A DNA stretch of 63,067 nt from Paenibacillus melissococcoides (GTDB lineage Bacteria > Bacillota > Bacilli > Paenibacillales > Paenibacillaceae). The DNA is taken from positions 307,501-370,567 of the forward strand of contig CALYLO010000007.1 of NCBI GenBank assembly GCA_944800085.1. The letters run 5' to 3'. A program made the translations under genes and the position numbers. Below are positions 16,797 to 24,595 of this stretch, in pieces. Positions within the stretch are counted from its first letter, which is position 1. Each line of letters opens with the position of its first letter. The notes beneath the pieces are model-generated. The model did no database searches and was not told the origin of the DNA. It saw only the letters and a list, made by a program, of their open reading frames with translations.

Positions 16797-18704
16797 ATGC
16801 CATTCGATGCAGGACAGTATGATGTGATCGTCATCGGCGCCGGACACGCCGGCTGCGAGTCGGCCCTGGCGACGGCCCGGATGGGCTGCAATACGCTGCT
16901 GTTGACGATTAATCTGGATATGGTGGCCTTCATGCCGTGCAACCCGTCGATCGGCGGGCCGGCCAAGGGCCATGTCGTGCGCGAGATCGACGCCTTGGGC
17001 GGCGAGATGGGCCGCAATATCGACAAAACCTTCATTCAAATGCGCATGCTGAATACAGGCAAAGGACCGGCGGTGCACGCGCTGCGCGCGCAGGCGGATA
17101 AGGTGCTGTACCAGCAGGCGATGAAGGAAACGGTGGAATCGACGCCGAATCTGACCCTTCGCCAGGGCATGGTGGAGGAGCTGCTCGTGGAGGACGGCAA
17201 ATGCGTCGGCGTCGAGACGAAATCCGGCGCCCGCTATACGGCGAAGGCGGTCGTGCTGACGACCGGGACGTATTTGCGCGGGAAAATTATTATCGGCGAG
17301 CTGATGTACGAGAGCGGGCCGAACAATCAGCAGCCTTCGGTCAAGCTGTCGGAGAGCTTGCGCAAGCTGGGCTTCGAGATGGTGCGCTTCAAGACCGGCA
17401 CCCCGCCCCGCATCAATAAGCAGTTCATCGATTTCTCGAAGACGGAGATTCAGCCGGGGGACGAGAACCCGAAGTTCTTCTCCTATGAGACGAAGTCATC
17501 GGATAATGAACAGCTTCCGTGCTGGCTGACCTATACGTCGGAGGAGACGCACCGGATTATTAACGAGAACCTGCACCGGGCACCGATGTTCTCCGGCGTC
17601 ATCGAGGGGACCGGACCCCGTTATTGTCCGTCGATCGAGGATAAAATCGTCCGCTTCGCCGACAAGCCGAAGCATCAGATTTTCCTGGAGCCGGAGGGCA
17701 AAAATACGGCGGAGTATTACGTTCAAGGGCTGTCTACAAGCTTGCCGGAGGACGTTCAACTGAAGATGATCCGCTCGGTTCCCGGATTGGAAAAAGCGGA
17801 AATGATGCGCACCGGCTATGCCATCGAATACGATGCGGTCGTGCCGACGCAGCTATGGCCGACGCTGGAGACCAAGCTGGTCGAGAACCTGTACACGGCC
17901 GGGCAAATCAACGGAACGTCCGGGTATGAAGAAGCGGCCGCGCAGGGCATTATGGCCGGGATTAATGCGGCGCGCAAAATCCAGGGCAAGCCGCCGGTCA
18001 TTCTGGACCGTTCGCAAGGCTATATCGGCGTCTTGATTGACGATCTCGTGACCAAGGGGACGATGGAGCCTTACCGTCTGCTGACGTCCCGGGCCGAATA
18101 CCGTCTGCTGCTCCGCCATGACAATGCGGACATTCGCCTGACGCCTATCGGCCATGAGATCGGCTTGATTAGCGAAGAGCGCTATGCGGCATTTCAACGC
18201 AAGATGGAGCTCGTCGAGCGGGAGATGGAACGGCTGCGCGAGACGAAGGTGAAGCCGGATGAAGCGGTGCAGGCGATGCTCGCCGAAGCGGGATCGGCCC
18301 CGCTGGTGAACGGCTGCGACGCCATTACGCTGCTGCGTCGTCCTGAAGTGGCCTACGCTCAAGTCGAAAAGCTGTTCCCATCTCCGTATGAGCTGGATGA
18401 CGAGATGAAGGAGCAGGTCGAAATTCAAATTAAGTATGCCGGCTATATCGAGAAGCAGCTTCTGCATGTGGAGAAGCTGCAGAAGATGGAGAAGAAGCTG
18501 ATTCCTGCCGATATCGATTATCAGGATGTGCAGGGCATTGCTTCCGAGGCGAAGCAGCGCCTGGAAAAGGTGCGGCCGATCTCCATCGGTCAGGCGTCCC
18601 GGATCTCCGGGGTGACGCCGGCGGATATTTCCATCCTGCTTGTCTATATCGAACACTACAACCGCGTGACGGCGGCGAAGCAGGAGGAAGTCCGCAACGG
18701 CTAG
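16797..18704 (+). CDS. mnmG: tRNA modification FAD enzyme MnmG (GidA)
   Basis: 635 aa, partner of MnmE. The FAD-binding GAGHAGCE lies at the N-terminus; CNPSIGGPAKGH, GTYLRG and TSGYEEAAAQG are family signatures. The chosen ATG at 16797 is preceded by AGGAGG; the open frame starts earlier, inside mnmE. It is in an operon with mnmE and rsmG. Confidence 0.97.
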   Translation: MPFDAGQYDVIVIGAGHAGCESALATARMGCNTLLLTINLDMVAFMPCNPSIGGPAKGHVVREIDALGGEMGRNIDKTFIQMRMLNTGKGPAVHALRAQADKVLYQQAMKETVESTPNLTLRQGMVEELLVEDGKCVGVETKSGARYTAKAVVLTTGTYLRGKIIIGELMYESGPNNQQPSVKLSESLRKLGFEMVRFKTGTPPRINKQFIDFSKTEIQPGDENPKFFSYETKSSDNEQLPCWLTYTSEETHRIINENLHRAPMFSGVIEGTGPRYCPSIEDKIVRFADKPKHQIFLEPEGKNTAEYYVQGLSTSLPEDVQLKMIRSVPGLEKAEMMRTGYAIEYDAVVPTQLWPTLETKLVENLYTAGQINGTSGYEEAAAQGIMAGINAARKIQGKPPVILDRSQGYIGVLIDDLVTKGTMEPYRLLTSRAEYRLLLRHDNADIRLTPIGHEIGLISEERYAAFQRKMELVEREMERLRETKVKPDEAVQAMLAEAGSAPLVNGCDAITLLRRPEVAYAQVEKLFPSPYELDDEMKEQVEIQIKYAGYIEKQLLHVEKLQKMEKKLIPADIDYQDVQGIASEAKQRLEKVRPISIGQASRISGVTPADISILLVYIEHYNRVTAAKQEEVRNG

Positions 18705-18759
18705 CCTGCTCTGCTCGCCGAGGGCGGGATTTCATATGAGGGACGGAGAGATCAAACTT

Positions 18760-19482
18760 ATGGATGCCGTACAAGAACAGTTTGCCGGCTGGCTGGCCGG
18801 GCACGGATGGACGCTCACGGAACGGCAGCGGGAGCAGTTCGAACAATACTACCATATCTTAGTCGAATGGAACGAGAAGATGAACCTGACCGGGATTACC
18901 GAGCGGGATAAAGTATATGAGAAGCATTTCTATGATTCGCTGCTGCTGGCGGCCCACGTCAACATGGAGGATGTCGTCACGATGGCCGATATCGGCTCGG
19001 GGGCAGGGTTCCCGGGCATTCCGCTTCATATTCTGTTCCCGCATGTCCAACTGACGATTGTGGACTCGCTGAACAAGCGGATTCAGTTCTTGAATCATCT
19101 GGTGCAAGAGCTGGGCCTGACCGGGGTGGAATGCCTTCATGGCCGGGCGGAGGAGGCGGCGCGCAAGCCGCAATACCGGGATCGGTTCGATCTCGTCACG
19201 GCTCGCGCCGTCGCCCGCCTCAATGTGCTGAACGAATTCTGCCTTCCGTTCGTGAAGACGGGCGGCCTGTTCGCGGCGATGAAGGGGACGAATCCGGCCG
19301 AGGAGATCGTCGAGGCGGGGAAGAGCCTGCAGGTGCTGCAAGGCTCCTTCCTGGGGGATCACAAGCTCACCCTGCCGGTGGAGCAATCGGAACGCCATAT
19401 CATTTTGATTGCCAAAAAAGGACCGACGCCAAAAGCATACCCGCGCAAGCCGGGCATGCCGTTGAAGGCGCCGATACAATAA
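18760..19482 (+). CDS. rsmG: 16S rRNA m7G527 methyltransferase RsmG
   Basis: 240 aa, matching the 239 aa B. subtilis protein. SAM-binding motif DIGSGAGFPGIPL and the family signature LVEWNEKMNLTGIT. The ATG at 18760 follows GGAGAG; an earlier ATG at 18736 lacks a good site and would add 8 residues. In Bacillus the next gene is noc; here an accessory island of about 8 kb separates them. Confidence 0.95.
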   Translation: MDAVQEQFAGWLAGHGWTLTERQREQFEQYYHILVEWNEKMNLTGITERDKVYEKHFYDSLLLAAHVNMEDVVTMADIGSGAGFPGIPLHILFPHVQLTIVDSLNKRIQFLNHLVQELGLTGVECLHGRAEEAARKPQYRDRFDLVTARAVARLNVLNEFCLPFVKTGGLFAAMKGTNPAEEIVEAGKSLQVLQGSFLGDHKLTLPVEQSERHIILIAKKGPTPKAYPRKPGMPLKAPIQ

Positions 19483-19514
19483 AGGAAAGGAACCGGTGTT
19501 TGTGCTGGCTCATC

Positions 19515-19548
19515 AGACTGTCGACAAAGTCCTGTCGACAGTCTTTTT
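19515..19548 (+). terminator. mnmE-mnmG-rsmG terminator
   Basis: Perfect 12-bp stem AGACTGTCGACA (19515-19526) / TGTCGACAGTCT (19533-19544) with a T tract. Confidence 0.92.
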
Positions 19549-19589
19549 CTTATGATAGGCGGGGCGGGGGAAGGCAGGACAGGTTAGGG

Positions 19590-19836
19590 CAAGCTGGTCC
19601 CTGCGTGAAGCTAGATGGTCTACGCATGGAGCAAGATGGTACGCGCATGAAAATGCTGCACAGGCGCAGCATTTTTTGCCTCAAGAGGCTAACTTCCGAG
19701 AAAATCCTGCAAAACTGCATCATTTCGCCATTTTGAACGCTATCTGCGCCTTACCGTAGGGTAATTGCTGTAGTTTTGCAGCAATTCTATTTTCGCATAC
19801 TCGTGCCAATGAAATTGCTGCATTCTTGCAGGATTG
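19590..19836. repeat. hairpin-rich intergenic repeat region
   Basis: It contains two hairpins built from CTGCA/GCAGC words: AAAATGCTGC/GCAGCATTTT (19650-19675, followed by Ts) and AATTGCTG/CAGCAATT (19763-19786). It resembles a REP-like dispersed intergenic element; its copy number cannot be judged from one window. Confidence 0.5.
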
Positions 19837-20003
19837 GTGGAGCAGATGACTAGAATGACGGGAGATACTGCAGCATTAGGGGAGTGGATGACTGGAGGTG
19901 CGGATGATACTGCAGCTTTGGTGGAGTGAATGACCGGGGTGCGGATGATACTGCGGCTTTAGTGGAAATGAATGACCGGGTACGGGAGATTACTGCAGCT
20001 TTA
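19837..20003 (+). repeat. degenerate tandem repeat, four units of about 42 bp
   Basis: Units at 19837-19878, 19879-19920, 19921-19961 and 19962-20003. Each begins GTGGAG or GGGGAG, contains GGATGA or GGAGAT, and ends in ACTGCAGC plus four bases. A fifth partial copy (GTGAAGCAGATG) follows at 20004. Three units are 42 bp; the third is one base shorter, so any reading frame shifts across the array. Confidence 0.75.
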
Positions 20004-20237
20004 GTGAAGCAGATGAAAAAGCCATCGGCAACGGACGACTCTGCTGCGGCTCCCGTTGGATCCGTACCGCAGAATATTGGAGGAGTTCAGGGGAGCTCTC
20101 CGAATCCGGATTATTTGGAGAACATGCTTGCGCAGGAGATGAGGCTGCTGGCCAGGCAAGGCCTGTTCGACGACGAAGGGGTTCTTACGGAAAGGAGGCC
20201 GACCGCCTATCATCGGGAAGTGACGATTTGCGGCTAA
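19926..20237 (+). CDS. hypothetical protein, possibly not real
   Basis: 103 aa. The first 25 residues read through the last tandem-repeat units. The remainder, with YLENMLAQEMRLLARQGLFD, looks amphipathic and could be a remnant of a small conserved domain; it vaguely resembles the short SHOCT-type C-terminal motif, which I cannot confirm. No good ribosome site precedes the ATG. A terminator follows at 20268. Confidence 0.25.
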   Translation: MNDRGADDTAALVEMNDRVREITAALVKQMKKPSATDDSAAAPVGSVPQNIGGVQGSSPNPDYLENMLAQEMRLLARQGLFDDEGVLTERRPTAYHREVTICG

Positions 20238-20267
20238 TCTCGCCAAAACCATCGGTGTTACTCTGAG

Positions 20268-20295
20268 GAGCCGGCATTTGGGCAGGCTCTTTTTT
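20268..20295 (+). terminator. terminator
   Basis: Stem GAGCC (20268-20272) / GGCTC (20285-20289) followed by six Ts. It suggests that something upstream is, or once was, transcribed. Confidence 0.6.
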
Positions 20296-20307
20296 AATGT
20301 TTACCTT

Positions 20308-20446
20308 TTAAGATATACTTCCCTGGAGACAAAATTCCACTTCGTCTTTAATCCCTGCTTGTTCGTATAATTTTTGAGGTATAGTCACTTGGCGTTTCTG
20401 AGAGACACGTGCACATTCCATACGCTACACCGCCTCGTATTGCCAT
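20308..20446 (-). pseudogene. AbrB/MazE-type antitoxin-like gene, frameshifted and truncated
   Basis: The minus strand has a strong ribosome site (GGAGGGG) and an ATG at 20446, but that frame does not encode a known domain. One frame over, from an ATG at 20421, the sequence reads MECARVSQKRQVTIPQKLYE and ends after 37 residues. RVSQKRQVTIP is typical of SpoVT/AbrB swapped-hairpin DNA-binding domains, normally at least 45-80 aa. I read this as a gene broken by a frameshift near its start and cut short at its C-terminus. Confidence 0.6.
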
Positions 20447-20558
20447 AGTTTACCCCTCCTCTTCTTTATTTATGGATACTTTCCAAATTAGTTGACCTTG
20501 GGTTAAATCTTCGTTAAATAAGTCGTCAGTAAAAATCGGTGAAATTGTCGTTATGGAG

Positions 20559-20593
20559 ATTTCATTTACAAAAAAATCATGAAATGATAATAT
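20559..20593 (+). promoter_or_regulatory. promoter with overlapping inverted repeat (operator candidate)
   Basis: -35 TTTACA (20565-20570), 17-base spacer, -10 TAATAT (20588-20593). The inverted repeat ATTTCAT (20559-20565) / ATGAAAT (20579-20585) overlaps the -35 region and spacer, with half-sites 20 bp apart, about two helical turns. It could be the operator of the XRE regulator that follows. Confidence 0.65.
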
Positions 20594-20631
20594 GTAGCTA
20601 CGAATAATACCATTATAAGGAAGGTGAGGAC

Positions 20632-21927
20632 GTGAGTTCCGTCAGTCTGGAGTTCTCAACCTTGGGGGAACTGATTCAACGCTACCGACAAGAGCGGGGA
20701 ATGACGCAGGCTCATTTGGCCGAATTGTCAGGAGTGAGCAGCGGGAGTATTTCCAAGATCGAGAATGGAGAAATTCGGCGGCCCGACTTTAAAACCATCC
20801 AGCCGATTATATCGGTTTTGGAGATTCCCCTCGATGAAGTGCTGGATCCATTCATGTTAACAAATCCCCGCTCCGACACGTTATGTAAACTGCTTTATGA
20901 CTCTTTTTCACTCCAAAATGCCTCCCTAAGCACAAAGATCGCTTCATACTTGTTAGAATCCGAAGATGAAAATAGCGAAGCAATCGCAGCCAAATTATTG
21001 CTCGATATACAGCAACTTGTGGACAATACCGAAATAAAATTGGCTTTGTTGAATACATTGATTGCATATGCCAGAAGCCATGGAATGCAGTCCTTTGTTG
21101 CGCGCGGGGCGCTTCAGAAGTATTTAGTGGAACGTGATGATTTCAGTAAGCTGGAAGAAACATTTCAATCGGGAAAGTACATTTTGTATTATACGGAATT
21201 CTTGACTACCGATGAGCGAATCACTCTGTACTATAAGTTGGGCGTTCATGCCTACAACTTACGTAACTTCAATGAATGTATTGAGCTGTGCAAGCGGGCT
21301 ATTATTGAGGATGAATCGGAGAGCAGCTTTAAGGCTTACTCAACATTGTTGATTTGTTCTTCTTATTTCCACCAGGAAAAGTTCGAGTTATCAGAAAAAT
21401 ACTTGAAAACATTCAGCTTTCAACTTTCCTTTTGTTAAAGAGAATGTTGATTTTATGACAGCAAAACTTAATCAGCGCAAGGGAAAAACAGATTTAGCAA
21501 TTACTCAATTACTCAATTACAGGAATGCCTGAAAACGTCTTTCTATAAAATTAATGCCGTTAACACACTTATTGAGCTATATCTTTCTTCCGACGATGTA
21601 AGCCCTGTAGAAATATTAATCTATCACGAACCGGAGTTTCTCCCTAAGGATTTAAGTAACCCTATATCAAAGGCAGGATATGCTCACTACTTCCTTAATA
21701 AAGGAAAATACATGATCATGATCGGGAAAAGCTATGAAGCTCTGAGTTGCTTTATAAAGAGTGCGATCATCTTTTCAAAAATTAGTATGCCTAAACATAA
21801 CTATGAATGCTTGGAATTCATTTTTAAAATATCAAAAGATAATCATAGCTCCCAAATGGAAGATAACATAAAGAAACTCTTTGCCGAATTAAAAAATGAG
21901 GAGGGTACAGCACGAAAAAATAAATAA
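20632..21927 (+). pseudogene. XRE-family regulator with TPR-like repeats (RRNPP type), broken by two insertions
   Basis: The N-terminal helix-turn-helix (about residues 12-66: LGELIQRYRQERGMTQAHLA, then SGVSSGSISKIENGE) is followed by helical TPR-like repeats, as in NprR, PlcR and related peptide-sensing regulators. The frame stops at 21438. One base off, the protein continues (NFPFVKENVDFMTAKLNQ), and after a perfect 8-bp duplication ACTCAATT (21503-21510, 21511-21518) the original frame resumes to 21927. The two insertions add 9 bases, so the net frame is restored, but a stretch of about 30 codons is misread and contains stops. Without them the protein would be about 428 aa, normal for the family. 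The start is GTG with AAGGTGAGG. Confidence 0.8.
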
Positions 21928-22064
21928 CAAATCTGGTAACTATTGTTATAACCGCTTATCTTTTAATGGCACCTTCATTACCAAATGGTTATAAGCTCAA
22001 TAATCAGAGTATCATTACAACTATTAGTGGCGCTGGTAGTGGTGACGTTCATTTTCCATGGTAA
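21912..22064 (+). pseudogene. pheromone-precursor-like peptide gene, inactivated
   Basis: It overlaps the 3' end of the regulator, as is usual in RRNPP cassettes. The frame reads T-K-K-stop, then a hydrophobic signal-like stretch, then GYKLNNQ and ends in SGDVHFPW. ACG stands where an ATG is expected, correctly spaced from GGAGG, and codon 4 is TAA. The downstream gene encodes a related peptide (shared GYKLN and a C-terminal Pro-Trp), so this looks like a decayed paralogue. Confidence 0.65.
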
Positions 22065-22086
22065 TAATAAAACAGGAGGGGTTGGA

Positions 22087-22308
22087 ATGAAAAAAGCAGT
22101 CACTAAACTGATTCTGACTGTTATGGCAGCTTTTCTGTTTTTGATGCCTTTATCATTTGGCTACAAACTTAATAAACAGGAAATCACTGCAGCCTCTGTC
22201 GGGGGTAACTTTATTGTTCCCTGGTCACACTCAAATGAATACAACGCGTATAAAGAAAAGAATATTTCATTTTACGGTGGTGGTGATGACGTTTACGTTC
22301 CATGGTAA
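22087..22308 (+). CDS. secreted pheromone-like peptide precursor
   Basis: 73 aa. Strong ribosome site (AGGAGGGG), N-terminal MKK and a hydrophobic signal segment to about residue 25, then a short polar part. Two copies of a similar motif occur: GGNFIVPW in the middle and GGDDVYVPW at the very C-terminus; the broken gene just upstream ends in GDVHFPW. The pattern (signal peptide, repeated short motif, C-terminal mature peptide, directly behind an XRE-TPR regulator) is that of a Phr/PapR-like signalling peptide. The mature peptide is inferred to be about 5-8 residues ending in Pro-Trp. Confidence 0.7.
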   Translation: MKKAVTKLILTVMAAFLFLMPLSFGYKLNKQEITAASVGGNFIVPWSHSNEYNAYKEKNISFYGGGDDVYVPW

Positions 22309-22349
22309 CAATCCTGATTAACAGTGGAGAGGATATATTGGATTCTGAT

Positions 22350-22377
22350 GAGCCTTAGATACTAAAGGCTCTTTTTT
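22350..22377 (+). terminator. terminator of the regulator/peptide cassette
   Basis: Stem GAGCCTT (22350-22356) / AAGGCTC (22365-22371) followed by six Ts. Confidence 0.88.
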
Positions 22378-22399
22378 ATTTTTCTTTGTTTTACAAATA

Positions 22400-22430
22400 T
22401 GTCGACAATAGTCGAAAACTTCCTCGAAAT
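22400..22430. promoter_or_regulatory. possible Spo0A-box cluster
   Basis: TGTCGACAA (22400-22408), AGTCGAAAA (22410-22418) and a further TCGAAAT lie within 31 bases, each close to the 0A-box core TGTCGAA. They lie upstream of a Spo0E-like gene. This is a motif resemblance only. Confidence 0.35.
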
Positions 22431-22596
22431 TGCAAAATCTAGTATTTAAGAAGGCTTCTATACAATGACAATTAACAGCATTTGTTGATGACAGCAACCT
22501 GCTTTTTATCCTTAGTAAAGTAGAACTAACACCGGGCTGCCATTTTTAGATCAAGGATATGAAGGAGGTACTAGAAATTACAGATCGGTAGGAAAG

Positions 22597-22860
22597 GTGG
22601 TAGAGCCTATTGAGCGTTTTTATTTTGACAGCCCTATAAACGAAATAAGCGATGCTGATGAAGTTTTATTGCTTAAGATTGAAAGAACGCGACATATGCT
22701 GAAACAAGCCGTTCAAAGCGGAAAGAAGTTTACAGATTACGATGTAGTGCAACTTAGTCAGAAACTTGATGAGTACCTCTTGGAAATTCAGAAGAAGAGG
22801 CTGATTAGGAGAGAAATTAGAAAAATTATTGGGGAGGAATATAAGGATGAAATTTTTTAA
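22597..22860 (+). CDS. Spo0E-like aspartyl-phosphate phosphatase
   Basis: 87 aa. Spo0E-family two-helix proteins dephosphorylate Spo0A~P and so restrain sporulation. The first helix contains IERTRHMLKQA and the second the family signature VVQLSQKLDEYL (SQELD type). The start is uncertain: GTG at 22597 is the only normal start in frame, but its ribosome site is too close; a strong GAAGGAGG lies 30 bases upstream in front of a frame that stops quickly. The 3' end overlaps the protease gene by 14 bases. Confidence 0.75.
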   Translation: MVEPIERFYFDSPINEISDADEVLLLKIERTRHMLKQAVQSGKKFTDYDVVQLSQKLDEYLLEIQKKRLIRREIRKIIGEEYKDEIF

Positions 22861-23410
22861 AGTTATTGTTTTGATATTACTGTTAAACACTTTTATCTGT
22901 TCTCTCGCATATGCTTCCAGTTCCTCTTACTCATATAATGGGTATAAATGGGGGAAGGTTTCGAATTTAAATGTGTGTATGGATCCATCTACAAAAAATA
23001 AAACACGGTCAGGTGACACATACAGATCAATATCGAGTGATGCTTTCTATCAATGGACAGCTGGTGTAAATCATAAAATTATGTTCACTGATACTAGTAG
23101 TTCTTGTCAAATTTACGTACAATCATACGATTATGGAAATGTAGACTGGAATGGTCAGGCAACATATGTTCCAACTGTACCGGGAGGGTCAACATTTGCG
23201 AATGTTTCAATACAGTTAAACCGGACATACATGGATAATTATAGTTTTGAATATAACCGTGGTATTACAGCACATGAAATTGGACACGGTTTGGGGCTAT
23301 CCCATGTTGAAGATCCATCCCAAGTAATGTGTACAGCTTTAAAAGGTAGAACAGCTACCAAACCAAATAATGGAGATATTACTGGAGTAATGAGATTGTA
23401 CAAATTATAA
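22847..23410 (+). CDS. secreted matrixin-type zinc metalloprotease
   Basis: 188 aa. Signal peptide at residues 1-23 ending in LAYA. The zinc site HEIGHGLGLSH lies at residues 143-153, followed by a VMC Met-turn about 10 residues on, as in matrixins/metzincins. The short catalytic domain has no visible propeptide, so activation control is unclear. Its ATG lies inside the Spo0E-like gene, which suggests translational coupling. The low GC content matches the island, not the flanking core genes. Confidence 0.82.
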   Translation: MKFFKVIVLILLLNTFICSLAYASSSSYSYNGYKWGKVSNLNVCMDPSTKNKTRSGDTYRSISSDAFYQWTAGVNHKIMFTDTSSSCQIYVQSYDYGNVDWNGQATYVPTVPGGSTFANVSIQLNRTYMDNYSFEYNRGITAHEIGHGLGLSHVEDPSQVMCTALKGRTATKPNNGDITGVMRLYKL

Positions 23411-23469
23411 ATTTAGTTCAAGGATTACTTTTCATTTTTTACAACAAAAAATAAATTAGGAGGGCTAAT

Positions 23470-24009
23470 ATGAATATTCTCAAGAATCGTTTTATTTTAT
23501 TCTTTACTGGTTTATTATTTATTTTTTTACTAGCCTTTTCAATTGGACAAGGTATAAATGCTTCATCCTTAAAAGAAATAAAACTCTCTGGTGATGTTGT
23601 TCATCAATATGAATCTATTAATGAATTATTTTCCAAATCCGAGGTTGTTGCAGAAGTAGAGGTTGATGCTGTAAAAAGTACCTTGTATGGTGGCGTTGTT
23701 TTTTCATTAGCCAAGGCGAATGTGAAGAATGTCCAAAAAGGATTAATTCCAAATAACAATTTGACCATATTAGAAACGGGCGGTATTTATAATAACCAAC
23801 GCTATATCTTTGAAGAAAATCCTTCATTTGTTAACGGGGAAAGAGCAATAGTCTTTTTAAAAAAATATAAAGGACCTATTGATAATGATGCATATGTAAT
23901 TTTAGGAGCTTATCAAGGTAAATTTAAATTGCAAGGCAGCAAAGTAATTCCCCCAGTTAATGCAAGCCCAAAATTAATGAGTGTCAATAACTTGTCGGAA
24001 TTAAAATAA
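23470..24009 (+). CDS. hypothetical secreted or membrane-anchored protein
   Basis: 179 aa. One hydrophobic N-terminal segment (about residues 8-30), then a soluble part with VVAEVEVDAVKS and a conserved-looking GERAIVFLKKY. I do not recognise the family. It has a clear ribosome site (TAGGAGGG), lies 59 bases after the metalloprotease and is followed by a strong terminator, so the two are probably co-transcribed. It could be a substrate, inhibitor or chaperone of the protease; that is a guess from position. Confidence 0.7.
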   Translation: MNILKNRFILFFTGLLFIFLLAFSIGQGINASSLKEIKLSGDVVHQYESINELFSKSEVVAEVEVDAVKSTLYGGVVFSLAKANVKNVQKGLIPNNNLTILETGGIYNNQRYIFEENPSFVNGERAIVFLKKYKGPIDNDAYVILGAYQGKFKLQGSKVIPPVNASPKLMSVNNLSELK

Positions 24010-24021
24010 ACTGATTTTTCA

Positions 24022-24052
24022 AAGTGTGATGAGATTTCATCACACTTTTTTT
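24022..24052 (+). terminator. terminator of the Spo0E-protease operon
   Basis: Perfect 10-bp stem AAGTGTGATG (24022-24031) / CATCACACTT (24038-24047) with seven Ts. Confidence 0.93.
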
Positions 24053-24102
24053 GCAACAAATGGATAAGATGTATCGTCTTACAATTAGGAGGGATGTCAA
24101 TT

Positions 24103-24483
24103 ATGCGTTATTTTTTTTGTTTCGTCATTATGATGTCCATAATCATAACGGGATGCACTCCTGAAGAGAAGCTTCCCAGTTCAAGTGGTGATTGGCGAAT
24201 CAGTTCCGTTACCTTGAACGGATACTTGTATCGGATAACCGAAGAGATGGTAATGGACATCGATCACAAAGTTGGTACGATTGAAAAGTACAGTGATGAG
24301 GAGTCGTTTCTGAGATCCATAGAGGATACATTTTCTAACACATACCCAGTTGGCACCAATCTATATTCGATAAAGGGCATTCCCGTGATGGAAGCGATAG
24401 CGGCGGAAGTAAAAAACAACATCTATCATAAGTTAATTTGTGAGGGAAAGGTTTATGGGAATGGGTCAGGAGAATTAAAATAA
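24103..24483 (+). CDS. hypothetical lipoprotein
   Basis: 126 aa. Lipoprotein signal with lipobox IITGC (about residues 13-17), so predicted to be anchored to the outer face of the membrane. The rest has no recognised domain. The chosen ATG at 24103 is 9 bases from AGGAGGG; an earlier ATG at 24094 would abut the ribosome site. Confidence 0.7.
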   Translation: MRYFFCFVIMMSIIITGCTPEEKLPSSSGDWRISSVTLNGYLYRITEEMVMDIDHKVGTIEKYSDEESFLRSIEDTFSNTYPVGTNLYSIKGIPVMEAIAAEVKNNIYHKLICEGKVYGNGSGELK

Positions 24484-24595
24484 TCCCGTGATGAAATTTT
24501 GCAGCAATAACCCCAACGAGCATTCATGAAAAACCTCGAAGTAATTTAGGAAAAAGTATGAAGTGTTTCCAACTAGGTTTAAATTTGCTTCCTCG

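Noticed and set aside
19837..20003. CRISPR array
   Set aside because: The units are adjacent and degenerate with no constant repeat separated by unique spacers, and no cas genes are present.
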